64,000 nucleotides of DNA from Actinomadura barringtoniae (lineage in GTDB: Bacteria; Actinomycetota; Actinomycetes; Streptosporangiales; Streptosporangiaceae): NCBI RefSeq assembly GCF_017573505.1, contig NZ_JAGEOJ010000007.1:1-64000 (forward strand). The letters run 5' to 3'. Shown here piece by piece: positions 30,210 through 38,275 of this stretch. The translations under genes and the position numbers were made by a program. Each line of letters begins with the position of its first letter. Position 1 is the first letter of the stretch. The notes under the pieces are model-generated. The model was given only the letters and a program-made list of their open reading frames with translations, made no database searches and was not told the origin of the DNA.

Positions 30210-32369
30210 CTAAGAGGTGAGGATGGCCAGCTGCTGGGTGGCTCTTGTCATTGCTACGTAGCGGTCCACGGCGCCTTCGATGGACGTGCCGAAGGAGTGA
30301 GGGTTGACGAGGAGGACCAGGTCGAACTCCAGGCCCTTGGCTAGTTGGGGGGTTAGGGAGCGGACTCGGGGGCGTTCGTTGAAGGTGGGGTCGCCGATGA
30401 CGCAGGCGATGCCTTCGGGGTGGTCGGCCAGCCAGGAGTCGAGGATGGCGTTCAGGCGGGAGAACGGCTCGTGGAGGACGGGGATGCCGCTCTGGCGGAT
30501 GGACGTGGGGACGTTGGCGTCGGGGAGGGCGGCGCGGATGACGGGCTCGGCCTCGGTCATGACCTCTTCGGGCGTGCGGTAGTTGATGCGGAGAGAGGCG
30601 AGGGTGATCTCGTCGAAGCCGACGCGTTCGAGGCGTTCCTGCCAGGACTCGGTGAAGCCGTGACGGGCCTGGGCACGGTCGCCCACGACGGTGAAGCTGC
30701 GGGACGGGCAGCGCTGGAGGAGCATCTGCCATTCGGCGTCGGTGAGCTCCTGGGCCTCGTCGACGACGATGTGGGCGAACGGGCCGGCCAGGGCGTCCGG
30801 GGGCGGGGTCTCCAGTTCGGACTCGTCCACGAGGGTGTTCTTGGCGTCGACCACCTTCAGCATCTTGACCAGGCCCAGCTCGCTGTCGTCGGCCTCGATG
30901 AGGTTGTCGACGACCTGATCCATGCGCTCGCGTTGGGCGGCGAGGGTCGCCTCCTGGCGGCGGCGCCGGCGGGAGGTCTCCGGGTCGCCGAGGCGCTGGC
31001 GGGCGGCGTCCAGGAGTGGCAGGTCGGAGGTCGTCCAGGCGTGGGCGTTCTCGCGTTGGAGGCTGGAGATCTCGGCCTGGGTCAGCCACGGGGCGCACAT
31101 GCGCAGGTAGGCGGGTACGGACCAGAGGTCGCCGACCAGGTCGGTGGGCCCCAGGAGCGGCCAGGCGCGGTTGAGGGCCATGAGCAGTTCGCGGTCGCGC
31201 GTCACTGATCGGCGGAGGAGGTCGGCCGAGATGTCGTCCTTGGACTTGTCGATCAGGATCGCGCAGATCTCGTCGAGGATCTGGTCGCGGGCCTCGTTGT
31301 GCGGGGTGCCGGGGTCGGGTGCGCGGAACGCCTCGGCCCATTCGTCGGCGCTCAGTCAGATGTCGTTCCAGGGGGTCGTGACGGTCATGCCCTTGCTGGG
31401 CGGGCGCTCGTAGAAGGCGACCGCCTTCTCGATCGCCTTGACCATGTCGGCTGTGGATTTGAGGCGGGCTACGGCGGGGTCCTCCTCGTCCGGGGCCGTT
31501 GCGCCTTCGGGGAGGAGGTCGCGGAGGGTGCAGGTCTGCACGCCGTCCTCGCCGAGGCTGGGCAGAACGTCGGAGACGTAGGCCAGGTAAGGCTGGTGCG
31601 GGCCGACGAACAGCACTCCGCCCTTGTTGTGGCCCAGGCGCGGGTCGGAATACTGCAGGTAGGCGGAACGGTGCAGGGCGACGACCGTCTTGCCGGTGCC
31701 GGGGCCTCCGTCGACGATCAGGGCGCCGCGGGATCCGGCGCGGATGATCGCGTCCTGGTCGGCCTGGATGGTGCCGAGCACGTCGCGCATGCGGGCCGAA
31801 CGGTGACCGCCGAGGCTGGCGATGAACGCGGACTGGTCGTCCAGGGCGGCGTTTCCTTCGAGGCCGTCGGCCGTGAACACCTCGTCCCAGTAGTCGCTGA
31901 CCCGGCCCTTGGACCAGCGGTAGCGGCGACGGCTCGCCAGGCCCATCGGGTTGGCGTGGGTCGCGCCGAAGAACGGCTCGGCGGCGGGCGAACGCCAGTC
32001 CAGGAGCAGGCGGTCGCCCGCGCCGTCGGTGAGGCCGATGCGTCCGATGTAGACGGGCCCGGAGTCCTCGCCGACGATGCGGCCCAGGCAGAGGTCCAGG
32101 CCGTACCGGCGCAGGAGGCGCAGGCGCCCGGCCAGCCGCTGGATCTCGAAGTCCCGTTCCAGCGCCGCCTGGCCGCTGCCGCCGGGCGCCTTGCGCGCGG
32201 TGTCGAGGCGTTCGGACAGGTCCGCGATCGCCTGATCGAGGCTTTCGGTGATGGCCGCGAAATGCTTCTCGTCGGCACCGATCAGGTCCGGGCTCGCCTT
32301 GGCGGCGATGTTGTCCGGCAGGTTGAACGCACCGGTGGTCAAAGGCGCGCTCGATTCATTCGCAGGCAT
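30210..32369 (-). pseudogene. helD: HelD-like UvrD/Rep-family helicase interrupted by an in-frame UGA
   Basis: The 720-codon frame encodes a HelD-type RNA-polymerase-associated helicase. The N-terminal part has the coiled-coil SLDQAIADLSERLDTARK, GRIGL and LLLDWRSPAAEPFFG, with P-loop GGPGTGKTVVALHRSAYL. The C-terminal part has VDEAQELTDAEWQ (motif II), VGDRAQARHGF and INYRTPEEV. At 31356-31358 a single TGA follows TTPWNDI; the same frame continues at once with LSADEWAEAFRAPDPGTPHN, as in intact homologues. So one nonsense codon splits the gene, unless read through or a sequencing error. HelD proteins recycle stalled polymerase and can confer rifamycin tolerance. ATG 32369 has a GGGGGATC site. 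Confidence 0.85.
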
Positions 32370-32535
32370 GGCTGATCCCCCCGTTTGCGCAGGCCGTTGG
32401 GCCTCGGCCGCTGATTGTGCGGCATGACCGGGGGCTTGTGGCAAGCCCCCCTGTGCGCTATAGGTTGAAAATGGAAGGGAGTGTCGTCGCCTTCCTGCAC
32501 CCGTCCTATCTGGACATTCCCCGGGCTAATTCGCG

Positions 32536-33435
32536 CTAACGCTGAGCGTTCAGCCAGGCCGGGAGAGGCTCGCGGAGCTCCAGCCACTCGGGTGGAATGC
32601 CGTCGGTCCCGGTACGGGCGGCGATGATGCCGCCGACGATCGCGGCGGTGGTGTCCATGTCGCCGCCGACCGCGACGCAGACGCGGATCCCGGGCTCGTA
32701 GTCGTTCAGGTACCGCAGGGCCACCCAGATCGTGAACGGCACGGTGTCCTGCGCGGTGATCCGGGAGCCGTTGCCCAGCACCTCCGCGGCCCGGAAGGGT
32801 GTCGCCCGGGCCAGCCCGCCTAGACGCCGCAGCCCCTTCCCCACGTAGGTTCCGGCGGTGTGATCAAGGACCGCCTCGTAGACGAGCTCCGGGGTCTCGG
32901 CGATCAGTGAGGCGGCCACCGCCACGGCGACAGCGCCCGCCAAGCCTTCCTCGTGAGCGTGGGTGATCTCGGCCTGGCGGGCGGCCTCGGCGGCGGCACG
33001 GGCCGGATCGCCCGCGTAGTAGGCGCCCAGGGGCGCGACGCGCATGGCGGCGCCGTTGCCATAGGAACCGTTGCCGCCGAACGACTCGACCGAAGCCTCG
33101 CGCCACGGGTCGCCGCGGCGGACGCGTTCGAGGAGCTCCAGAGCGCCGACGCCGTAGCGGCGGCCGGTGTTCATGCGGGTGGCGAACGCGTCGGCCAGGG
33201 CGTCCTGGTCGATGGCGCCGTGCGTGTGCAGGCAGTCGACGACCGAGCAGGCCATCTCGGTGTCGTCGCTCCACTCCCACGGCGCCGGGGGAACGTCCGC
33301 CGAGGTCAGATGGCGGTTGGCGTGCATGAAGAACTGATCGCCGAACGCGTCGCCGACCGAGAGCCCCACGAGGGAAGCGTGCATGCGCGCCAGACGCGCG
33401 GGGTCTCGATGATCGTCGGTGACGTGATCGTCCAT
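32536..33435 (-). CDS. ADP-ribosylglycohydrolase (DraG-like)
   Basis: A 299-residue all-helical, di-magnesium hydrolase of the ADP-ribosyl-glycohydrolase family. Metal and substrate motifs are GLSVGDAFGDQFF, EWSDDTEMACSV, SYGNGAAMRVAPLGAYYAGD and AVGGDMDTTAAIVGGIIAAR. It would remove ADP-ribose from modified proteins or free derivatives. Codon use is normal for the window. Confidence 0.9.
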   Translation of the reverse strand: MDDHVTDDHRDPARLARMHASLVGLSVGDAFGDQFFMHANRHLTSADVPPAPWEWSDDTEMACSVVDCLHTHGAIDQDALADAFATRMNTGRRYGVGALELLERVRRGDPWREASVESFGGNGSYGNGAAMRVAPLGAYYAGDPARAAAEAARQAEITHAHEEGLAGAVAVAVAASLIAETPELVYEAVLDHTAGTYVGKGLRRLGGLARATPFRAAEVLGNGSRITAQDTVPFTIWVALRYLNDYEPGIRVCVAVGGDMDTTAAIVGGIIAARTGTDGIPPEWLELREPLPAWLNAQR

Positions 33436-33474
33436 GGCGGGATCATCCCGTATCCGGCGGCCTGCGGCAGCGCA

Positions 33475-33903
33475 TCAGACCGCGCCGATGAACTGGTGGT
33501 CGGTACGGATCTTGCCGTCGTCGTCGATCGCCAGAACGTCCATGCCACCGCCGACGACTCCCCCGTCGGCCGTCACCATCGACCAGCCCACCGCGACCAC
33601 GTTGGCCAGCAGGATCGACACCTCACCGGCGGGCACGAAGGAGTGACCCGGCTCGATGAACATCTCGTACGCGCGGGTGACGCGGGCCTCCATCGCGTCG
33701 TGGCCGCGGACCTCCAGCGGCGGCACGGGGAAGGACAGATTCGCGGCGGCCTCGCGGATCTCCTCGGGCGGGTCGACCAGGACCTGGATGCCGTCGACCG
33801 CCCACAGGTCGCGGATCAGCTTGCTGCGCGTGGCGGCGTCGGGCTCGTTCCACTGGGCCATGTAGCGGTCCGTCAGCTCTTTTACGTCGAATTCGTTGCT
33901 CAT
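33475..33903 (-). CDS. NTF2-like (SnoaL) protein
   Basis: A 142-residue NTF2-fold protein beginning FDVKELTDRYMAQWNEPDAA and ending MDVLAIDDDGKIRTDHQFIG. It stands divergent to an XRE-MmyB regulator gene with a perfect dyad between them, a pairing frequent in actinobacteria; the regulator probably controls this gene. Ligand unknown. It is distantly similar to the 37813-38181 product. Confidence 0.82.
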   Translation of the reverse strand: MSNEFDVKELTDRYMAQWNEPDAATRSKLIRDLWAVDGIQVLVDPPEEIREAAANLSFPVPPLEVRGHDAMEARVTRAYEMFIEPGHSFVPAGEVSILLANVVAVGWSMVTADGGVVGGGMDVLAIDDDGKIRTDHQFIGAV

Positions 33904-33935
33904 GCCGTGAAGTCTGCGGTCGCGGGTGGCCGCTC

Positions 33936-33959
33936 CGCGATTCCCTGCAAGGAATCGCG
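33936..33959. promoter_or_regulatory. palindromic operator of the XRE-MmyB regulator
   Basis: CGCGATTCC (33936-33944), spacer CTGCAA, GGAATCGCG (33951-33959): perfect 9-bp arms midway between the divergent SnoaL-like and regulator genes. Confidence 0.65.
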
Positions 33960-33989
33960 CGACGGCGCCCGTCGAGTAGTAATGGGGCC

Positions 33990-34781
33990 ATGACGGTTGC
34001 GGTAGAAGCCGACCATTTCGCCCGCGAGCTGCGGCGCTGGCGAACGTTGCGCAGGTTGAGCCAGCTCGACCTGGCGATCAGGGCCGACACGACGCAGCGG
34101 CATCTGAGCTTCCTGGAGCAGGGCCGCTCGCGGCCCGGCCGCACCATGGTCGTACGGCTGTCTGAGACCCTGGGGCTCTCCTTGCGCGAACGGAACGACC
34201 TCCTGCTTTCCGCGGGCTTTGCCCCGGTCTATTCGGAGTCCAGGCTCGACGCCCCCGAGCTCGGCCCGGTCCGCGAGGCGCTCGGCCGCATCCTGGAAGG
34301 CCACCAGCCCTACCCGGCGGTCGTCGTCAGGCCGCACGGCGAGCTGGTCGCGGCGAACGCGGCGTTCAGCCTGCTCACCGAGGGCGTGGCGCCCGGCCTG
34401 CTGGAGCCGCCGCTGAACGTGCTGCGCATCGCCCTCCATCCGGACGGGATGGCCCGCCGGGTCGTGAACCTGGCCGAGTGGGGGCGCCACATCACCGGCA
34501 GCCTGCGCAATCAGGCCTGGCAGAGCCCAGACGCCGGGCTGGACGAGTTCATCGCCGAGCTCGAGGGCTATCTGCCCGCAGTAGAGGCCCCGGCCGAGCA
34601 CCTCGGATTCGCCGTACCGCTGCGGCTCCGGGTGCCGGAAGGGGAGCTCCGGCTGATCACCACGCTCACCTCGTTCGCCACGGCCGTGGACGTCACGCTC
34701 GCCGAGCTGCGCCTGGAGGCGTTCCTGCCCGCGGACGAGGAGACCGCCACGATCCTCAGAAGACGCGGCCAGGCCGGCTAG
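33990..34781 (+). CDS. XRE-family regulator with MmyB-like ligand domain
   Basis: A 263-residue regulator. N-terminal HTH: LRRWRTLRRLSQLDLAIRAD then TQRHLSFLEQGRSRPGR. C-terminal MmyB-like PAS-type domain: YPAVVVRPHGELVAANAAFS and LRIALHPDGMARRVVNLAEW. The MmyB domain binds fatty acids or acyl-CoA in studied relatives. Divergent from the SnoaL-like gene across a perfect dyad. Confidence 0.9.
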   Translation: MTVAVEADHFARELRRWRTLRRLSQLDLAIRADTTQRHLSFLEQGRSRPGRTMVVRLSETLGLSLRERNDLLLSAGFAPVYSESRLDAPELGPVREALGRILEGHQPYPAVVVRPHGELVAANAAFSLLTEGVAPGLLEPPLNVLRIALHPDGMARRVVNLAEWGRHITGSLRNQAWQSPDAGLDEFIAELEGYLPAVEAPAEHLGFAVPLRLRVPEGELRLITTLTSFATAVDVTLAELRLEAFLPADEETATILRRRGQAG

Positions 34782-34925
34782 ATCAGCGTGAACTCGCACT
34801 TGCCACCTCCCAGAGCCACATATCCGTGCCCTTGCTAGGCAATGACCGTCATGAGGCTTGCTTATGCGTAATGCCTACCTAGGGTGGAACAGGAAGGATC
34901 GTGGCTGGCTGCAAAGGAGCGCCGG

Positions 34926-35402
34926 GTGGTGGATCAGGTCGGGCCGGCCGGAATCGACGCGAGCGGCATGGTGCGCCTCGGCGGCGAGGTGCTCGCTCCG
35001 TGCCGGCTGGGGATGAACGAGCTCCGCGCCCTGCCGCAGCACGAACGGGAGATCACGTTCACCTGCCGTAAGAGCGGCGCGCGCCGGCACCGGTTCAGCG
35101 GTCCGCTGCTCCTCGAGGTCCTGTCGCTCGCCGGTCCGCTGTTCATCCCGGGGGAACGCAAGGACCGCCTGCGCTTCCTGATCTCGCTCCAGGCCGCCGA
35201 CGGCCACCGGGTGATCCTGTCCTGGGCGGAGATCGACCCCGAGTTCGCCAACCGGCCGGTCCTGCTCGGCGTCAGCCGCGACGGCACCGGCCTGGACGGC
35301 GAGGGACCGCAGCTCGTCATGCCCGACGACGTGTGCGGCGCACGCAACCTGAGCGGGGTCACCGACCTCCGCGTCTTCTCGGCACTCGATAAAAGATCTT
35401 GA
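34926..35402 (+). CDS. molybdopterin-binding oxidoreductase-like protein
   Basis: A 158-residue protein resembling the Moco-binding domain of the sulfite-oxidase family. It has the Cys stretch REITFTCRKSGARRHRFSGP, then LLEVLSLAGPLFIPG, and closes with MPDDVCGARNLSGVTDLRVF. It is short: only the core domain, with no Mo-Co dimerisation domain or signal peptide. GTG 34926 follows AAAGGAGC; GTG 34884 is less likely. Confidence 0.6.
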   Translation: MVDQVGPAGIDASGMVRLGGEVLAPCRLGMNELRALPQHEREITFTCRKSGARRHRFSGPLLLEVLSLAGPLFIPGERKDRLRFLISLQAADGHRVILSWAEIDPEFANRPVLLGVSRDGTGLDGEGPQLVMPDDVCGARNLSGVTDLRVFSALDKRS

Positions 35403-35486
35403 AGTTTTGTTTCTCCGATCGGTCACACACCCCGGGCGGGGTCCGTCAGTGCTGTGGCAACGAAGACCGAAACGGAGGAACCGACC

Positions 35487-36002
35487 ATGAACGCTTCCCA
35501 GACCCCCATCGCGACCCCGACCCCGCGGCTCTCCGACCCGACCGTTCTGATCCCGGAGATGCCCGAGCTGACCAAGGCGCTGTACCAGGTCACCGGCAAC
35601 GGCTCGATCCCGCGCAACACCATCGGGCTGATCCAGCTGCGCGCGGGCCAGATCGTCGGCAACACCTACCTGACCGTTCTGCACACCGGCATCCTGCGCA
35701 ACACCGGTGAGACCGAGGAGCGGATCACCGCCGTGGCGACCTGGCGGGACGCGCCCTATTTCACGCCGGCCGAACGCGCCGCGTTCGCGCTGACCGACGC
35801 CGTCCTCGAGGCGGCGGCGCACAGCGAGCGGGTCCCCGACGAGCTGTACGCCCAGGTGGCCGAGCACTACGACGAGAAGGCGATCGCCACCCTGGCGATG
35901 GCGATCGGGCAGGTCAACTTCTTCGTCCCGCTCGCGACCATCGGCAAGCCCCGCCCCGGCACCTCGCCCTCCAAGCAGTGGAAAGCCGCCGACCCCGCGT
36001 GA
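35487..36002 (+). CDS. carboxymuconolactone decarboxylase/AhpD-like protein lacking the CxxC
   Basis: A 171-residue AhpD-like alpha protein. The family segment LIQLRAGQIVGNTYLTVLHT aligns with the usual GCxYCxxxHT site, but both cysteines are replaced (Asn-Thr-Tyr-Leu); the His is kept. The rest is conserved (WRDAPYFTPAERAAFALTDA). It is therefore unlikely to be a thiol peroxidase reductase and may be a binding protein or different enzyme. ATG 35487 follows ACGGAGGAACC. Right after it is a broken hydrolase gene. Confidence 0.8.
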   Translation: MNASQTPIATPTPRLSDPTVLIPEMPELTKALYQVTGNGSIPRNTIGLIQLRAGQIVGNTYLTVLHTGILRNTGETEERITAVATWRDAPYFTPAERAAFALTDAVLEAAAHSERVPDELYAQVAEHYDEKAIATLAMAIGQVNFFVPLATIGKPRPGTSPSKQWKAADPA

Positions 36003-36015
36003 AACCGTGGCGGCG

Positions 36016-36250
36016 ATGGAGTGGCTTGGACGGCAGAACGTTCGGAACGGGGTCGTCGAGAGGTCCTTCCGGCTCGATCGAGCCTCGGGCCCTGGCCCCG
36101 TTCCGGGCGTGCTGTGGTCTCCGCCGACCTTCGACGCTCCGCCGCCGGTGGTCCTGCTGGGACATGGCCGGATTCAGCGGCGGGCATGGGGAGACCAAAC
36201 CCGAGGCCATCGCGCTGTGGCGTGAGTACGTCGCACGCCATCTGGGCTGA
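36016..36250 (+). pseudogene. alpha/beta-hydrolase remnant (internal deletion and frame shift)
   Basis: The first ~45 codons read as a dienelactone-hydrolase-like N-terminus (MEWLGRQNVRNGVVERSFRL; VPGVLWSPP; PPVVLLGHG). The next frame then continues with GGHGETKPEAIALWREYVAR, a typical C-terminal end of such enzymes. The whole centre, including the nucleophile, is missing, so this is a deletion pseudogene. Confidence 0.6.
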
Positions 36251-36341
36251 TCATTCTGGAAATGGGCCTTGCCAGATGTGGGTTCGCGCGTTTACATACA
36301 GTCGCGACGGTATGTGCCACCCCACCCCGAGGAGCATGCCC

Positions 36342-37751
36342 ATGAGGACCAACTGGACGAGGCGGCTGCTCGGCGCCATGAGCACGGTCGTGCTCGGCGT
36401 CGGCGCGTTGTCGCCGGTCGCGAGGGCGGCCACGACGACCGAGGCCACCGCGGCGAAGGCGCCCGCGACGCAGGCGGCCACGACGCAGGCGCCTGCGACG
36501 GCCGAGGACGATCCGTTCTATGCGGCGCCCGCCGGGATGGCGGACGCGAAGCCGGGCACGGTCCTGCGGTCCCGGCCGGTGCAGCTGGCGGCGTTCTCCG
36601 CGCTGCCGCAGAAGGTCTCCGCCTGGCAGCTGCTCTACCGGACGACCGGGTGGGACGGGTCGGCGCAGGCGATGGTCACCACGGTGCTCCTTCCGGCGGG
36701 GAGGCCGGCGGGCGACAAGCGGGCGCTGCTCTCCTATCAAGTCGCGCAGGACTCCTCCACGGCGCGCTGCGCTCCCTCGAAGGTGCTGCGGCAGGGCGCC
36801 GGGCTGGAGGGGCTGATCAACCAGGCCGAGATCCTGCTCGTCGACGCGGCGGCGGCCAAGGGCTGGGCGGTGTCGATCCCCGACTACGAGGGGCCGAACG
36901 GAGAGTTCGGCGCGGCCCGGCAGCCCGGGTACGCGGCGCTCGACGGAGTGCGGGCGGCGCAGAACTTCAAGCCGCTCGGCCTGGACGGCGCCCGGACGCC
37001 GGTCGGGATGTGGGGCTACTCGGGCGGCTCGCTCGCGACCGGTTGGGCCGCCGAGATGCAGCCCTCGTACGCCCCCGAACTCAACGTCAAGGGGGTCGCG
37101 GCCGGGGGCTTCGCGACCGACCTGCGGGCGGCGCTCGAGAAGATCAACGGCGGGTTCGCGGCCGGGCTGATCCCGAGCGCGCTGCCCGGGATCATGCACG
37201 CGTTCCCCAAGACCGGCGCGGTGGTGAACGCCGCGCTGAACGCCAAGGGAAAGCAGATCCTGGCGAAGGCGGCCGGCAAGTGCGTGACCGAGAACGTGCT
37301 GAGCAACCCGTTCCTCAACGTCAACGACATGACCACCAGGCCGCTGCCGCAGATCCTCGACGACCCGCAGGTCGCCGCCGATCTGAAGGAGGCCGGGCTC
37401 GGGCAGCGCACCCCGGCCGCGCCGCTGTACATCTACCACGCGATCAACGACGAGCTGATCCCGGTCGCCGGGGCGGACAAGACGGTGGCGGGCTACTGCG
37501 CGCGCGGAACGTCGGTCACGTACGAGCGGGACATGCTGAGCGAGCACGGATCGCTGGCGGTCACCGGCGCCCCGGCCGCGCTGCACTGGCTGCAGAACCA
37601 GATCGAGGGGACGCCCGCACCCAAGGGCTGTAGGCGTGCCGATGTGGTGTCGACACTGGCGACGCCTGAGGCACTCCAGCAGTTCGGGGCCCTGCTGCTG
37701 GCCGATCTCCAGGCGCTGGCCGGGCTGCCCATCGGCACCTCGCGCTGGTAA
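36342..37751 (+). CDS. secreted lipase (LIP family)
   Basis: A 469-residue exported alpha/beta hydrolase. Signal peptide MRTNWTRRLLGAMSTVVLGV cut after VARA, followed by an Ala/Thr-rich linker. The nucleophile elbow is GMWGYSGGSLATGW (Ser), with Asp in YHAINDELIPVAG and His in LSEHGSLAVTG. The order and size fit secreted triacylglycerol lipases of actinomycetes and fungi. Four Cys could form two disulfides. ATG 36342 is 7 nt from GAGGAG. Ends at a strong hairpin. Confidence 0.88.
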   Translation: MRTNWTRRLLGAMSTVVLGVGALSPVARAATTTEATAAKAPATQAATTQAPATAEDDPFYAAPAGMADAKPGTVLRSRPVQLAAFSALPQKVSAWQLLYRTTGWDGSAQAMVTTVLLPAGRPAGDKRALLSYQVAQDSSTARCAPSKVLRQGAGLEGLINQAEILLVDAAAAKGWAVSIPDYEGPNGEFGAARQPGYAALDGVRAAQNFKPLGLDGARTPVGMWGYSGGSLATGWAAEMQPSYAPELNVKGVAAGGFATDLRAALEKINGGFAAGLIPSALPGIMHAFPKTGAVVNAALNAKGKQILAKAAGKCVTENVLSNPFLNVNDMTTRPLPQILDDPQVAADLKEAGLGQRTPAAPLYIYHAINDELIPVAGADKTVAGYCARGTSVTYERDMLSEHGSLAVTGAPAALHWLQNQIEGTPAPKGCRRADVVSTLATPEALQQFGALLLADLQALAGLPIGTSRW

Positions 37752-37761
37752 CCCACCTCGC

Positions 37762-37804
37762 GAGAACGGGACGGGCCCCCGCGGGGTGGGCCCGTCCCGT
37801 TCTC
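37762..37804. terminator. bidirectional terminator
   Basis: A 16-bp stem GAGAACGGGACGGGCC with its complement and a GC-rich loop, between the lipase gene and the converging SnoaL-like gene. Confidence 0.85.
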
Positions 37805-37812
37805 ATGCCCCG

Positions 37813-38181
37813 TCAAGCAGCGGGGACCTTGTCGAGGAAGCCGAGCACCTGGGCGATCGTGCCGTCGTCGCCGAGGGCCGCGACGTCGAAGCCGATCACC
37901 ACCGGCTCGGCCGCTCCAGGCCGGCCGAGGTGCCAGGTGAACCGGGCGATGTGGTGGTGGGCGTCGACCGCGCCGCCGAGACTGAACGTGAGGCCCGCGA
38001 ACTGGCCCTGCGCGGCGGCGATCACGGCGTCCAGCGCGTCGCGGCCGCGGACCGACACCAGCGGGTCGGTGTACTCGGCGTCCTCGGCGAAGACGGTGTC
38101 GATCAGCGCCCGGCGGGCGGCCGGGTCGGTCTCGTTCCAGGCGGCGATGTAGGTCTCGACCAGCTCGTTCATGTCGCTCAT
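37813..38181 (-). CDS. NTF2-like (SnoaL) protein under the LAL-linked element
   Basis: A 122-residue NTF2-fold protein (MNELVETYIAAWNETDPAAR; DALDAVIAAAQGQFAGLTFS; VIGFDVAALGDDGTI). Divergent from the LAL regulator. Its upstream region carries the ~60-bp conserved element also found before the MFS gene at 41492-42952, so it is probably a regulon member. Substrate unknown. Confidence 0.82.
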   Translation of the reverse strand: MSDMNELVETYIAAWNETDPAARRALIDTVFAEDAEYTDPLVSVRGRDALDAVIAAAQGQFAGLTFSLGGAVDAHHHIARFTWHLGRPGAAEPVVIGFDVAALGDDGTIAQVLGFLDKVPAA

Positions 38182-38210
38182 GGCCTTGTCTCCTTAACGT
38201 GTCGCTTGCT

Positions 38211-38270
38211 GTGATCACCAAGTTAGGGAGGGCTCGGAGACGAGGAATCCGTAGCACTTAGGTAATTTCG
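38211..38270. promoter_or_regulatory. conserved upstream element, copy A
   Basis: Blocks in order: GTGATC, AGTTAGGGAG, CGAGGAATCCGT, CACTTAGGTA, TTTCG. Apart from one base of indel near the end, the same order and spacing occur in copy B (42981-43039). It lies between the SnoaL-like gene (minus) and the LAL regulator (plus), starting 30 bp from the former start codon. Confidence 0.8.
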
Positions 38271-38275
38271 GACAG

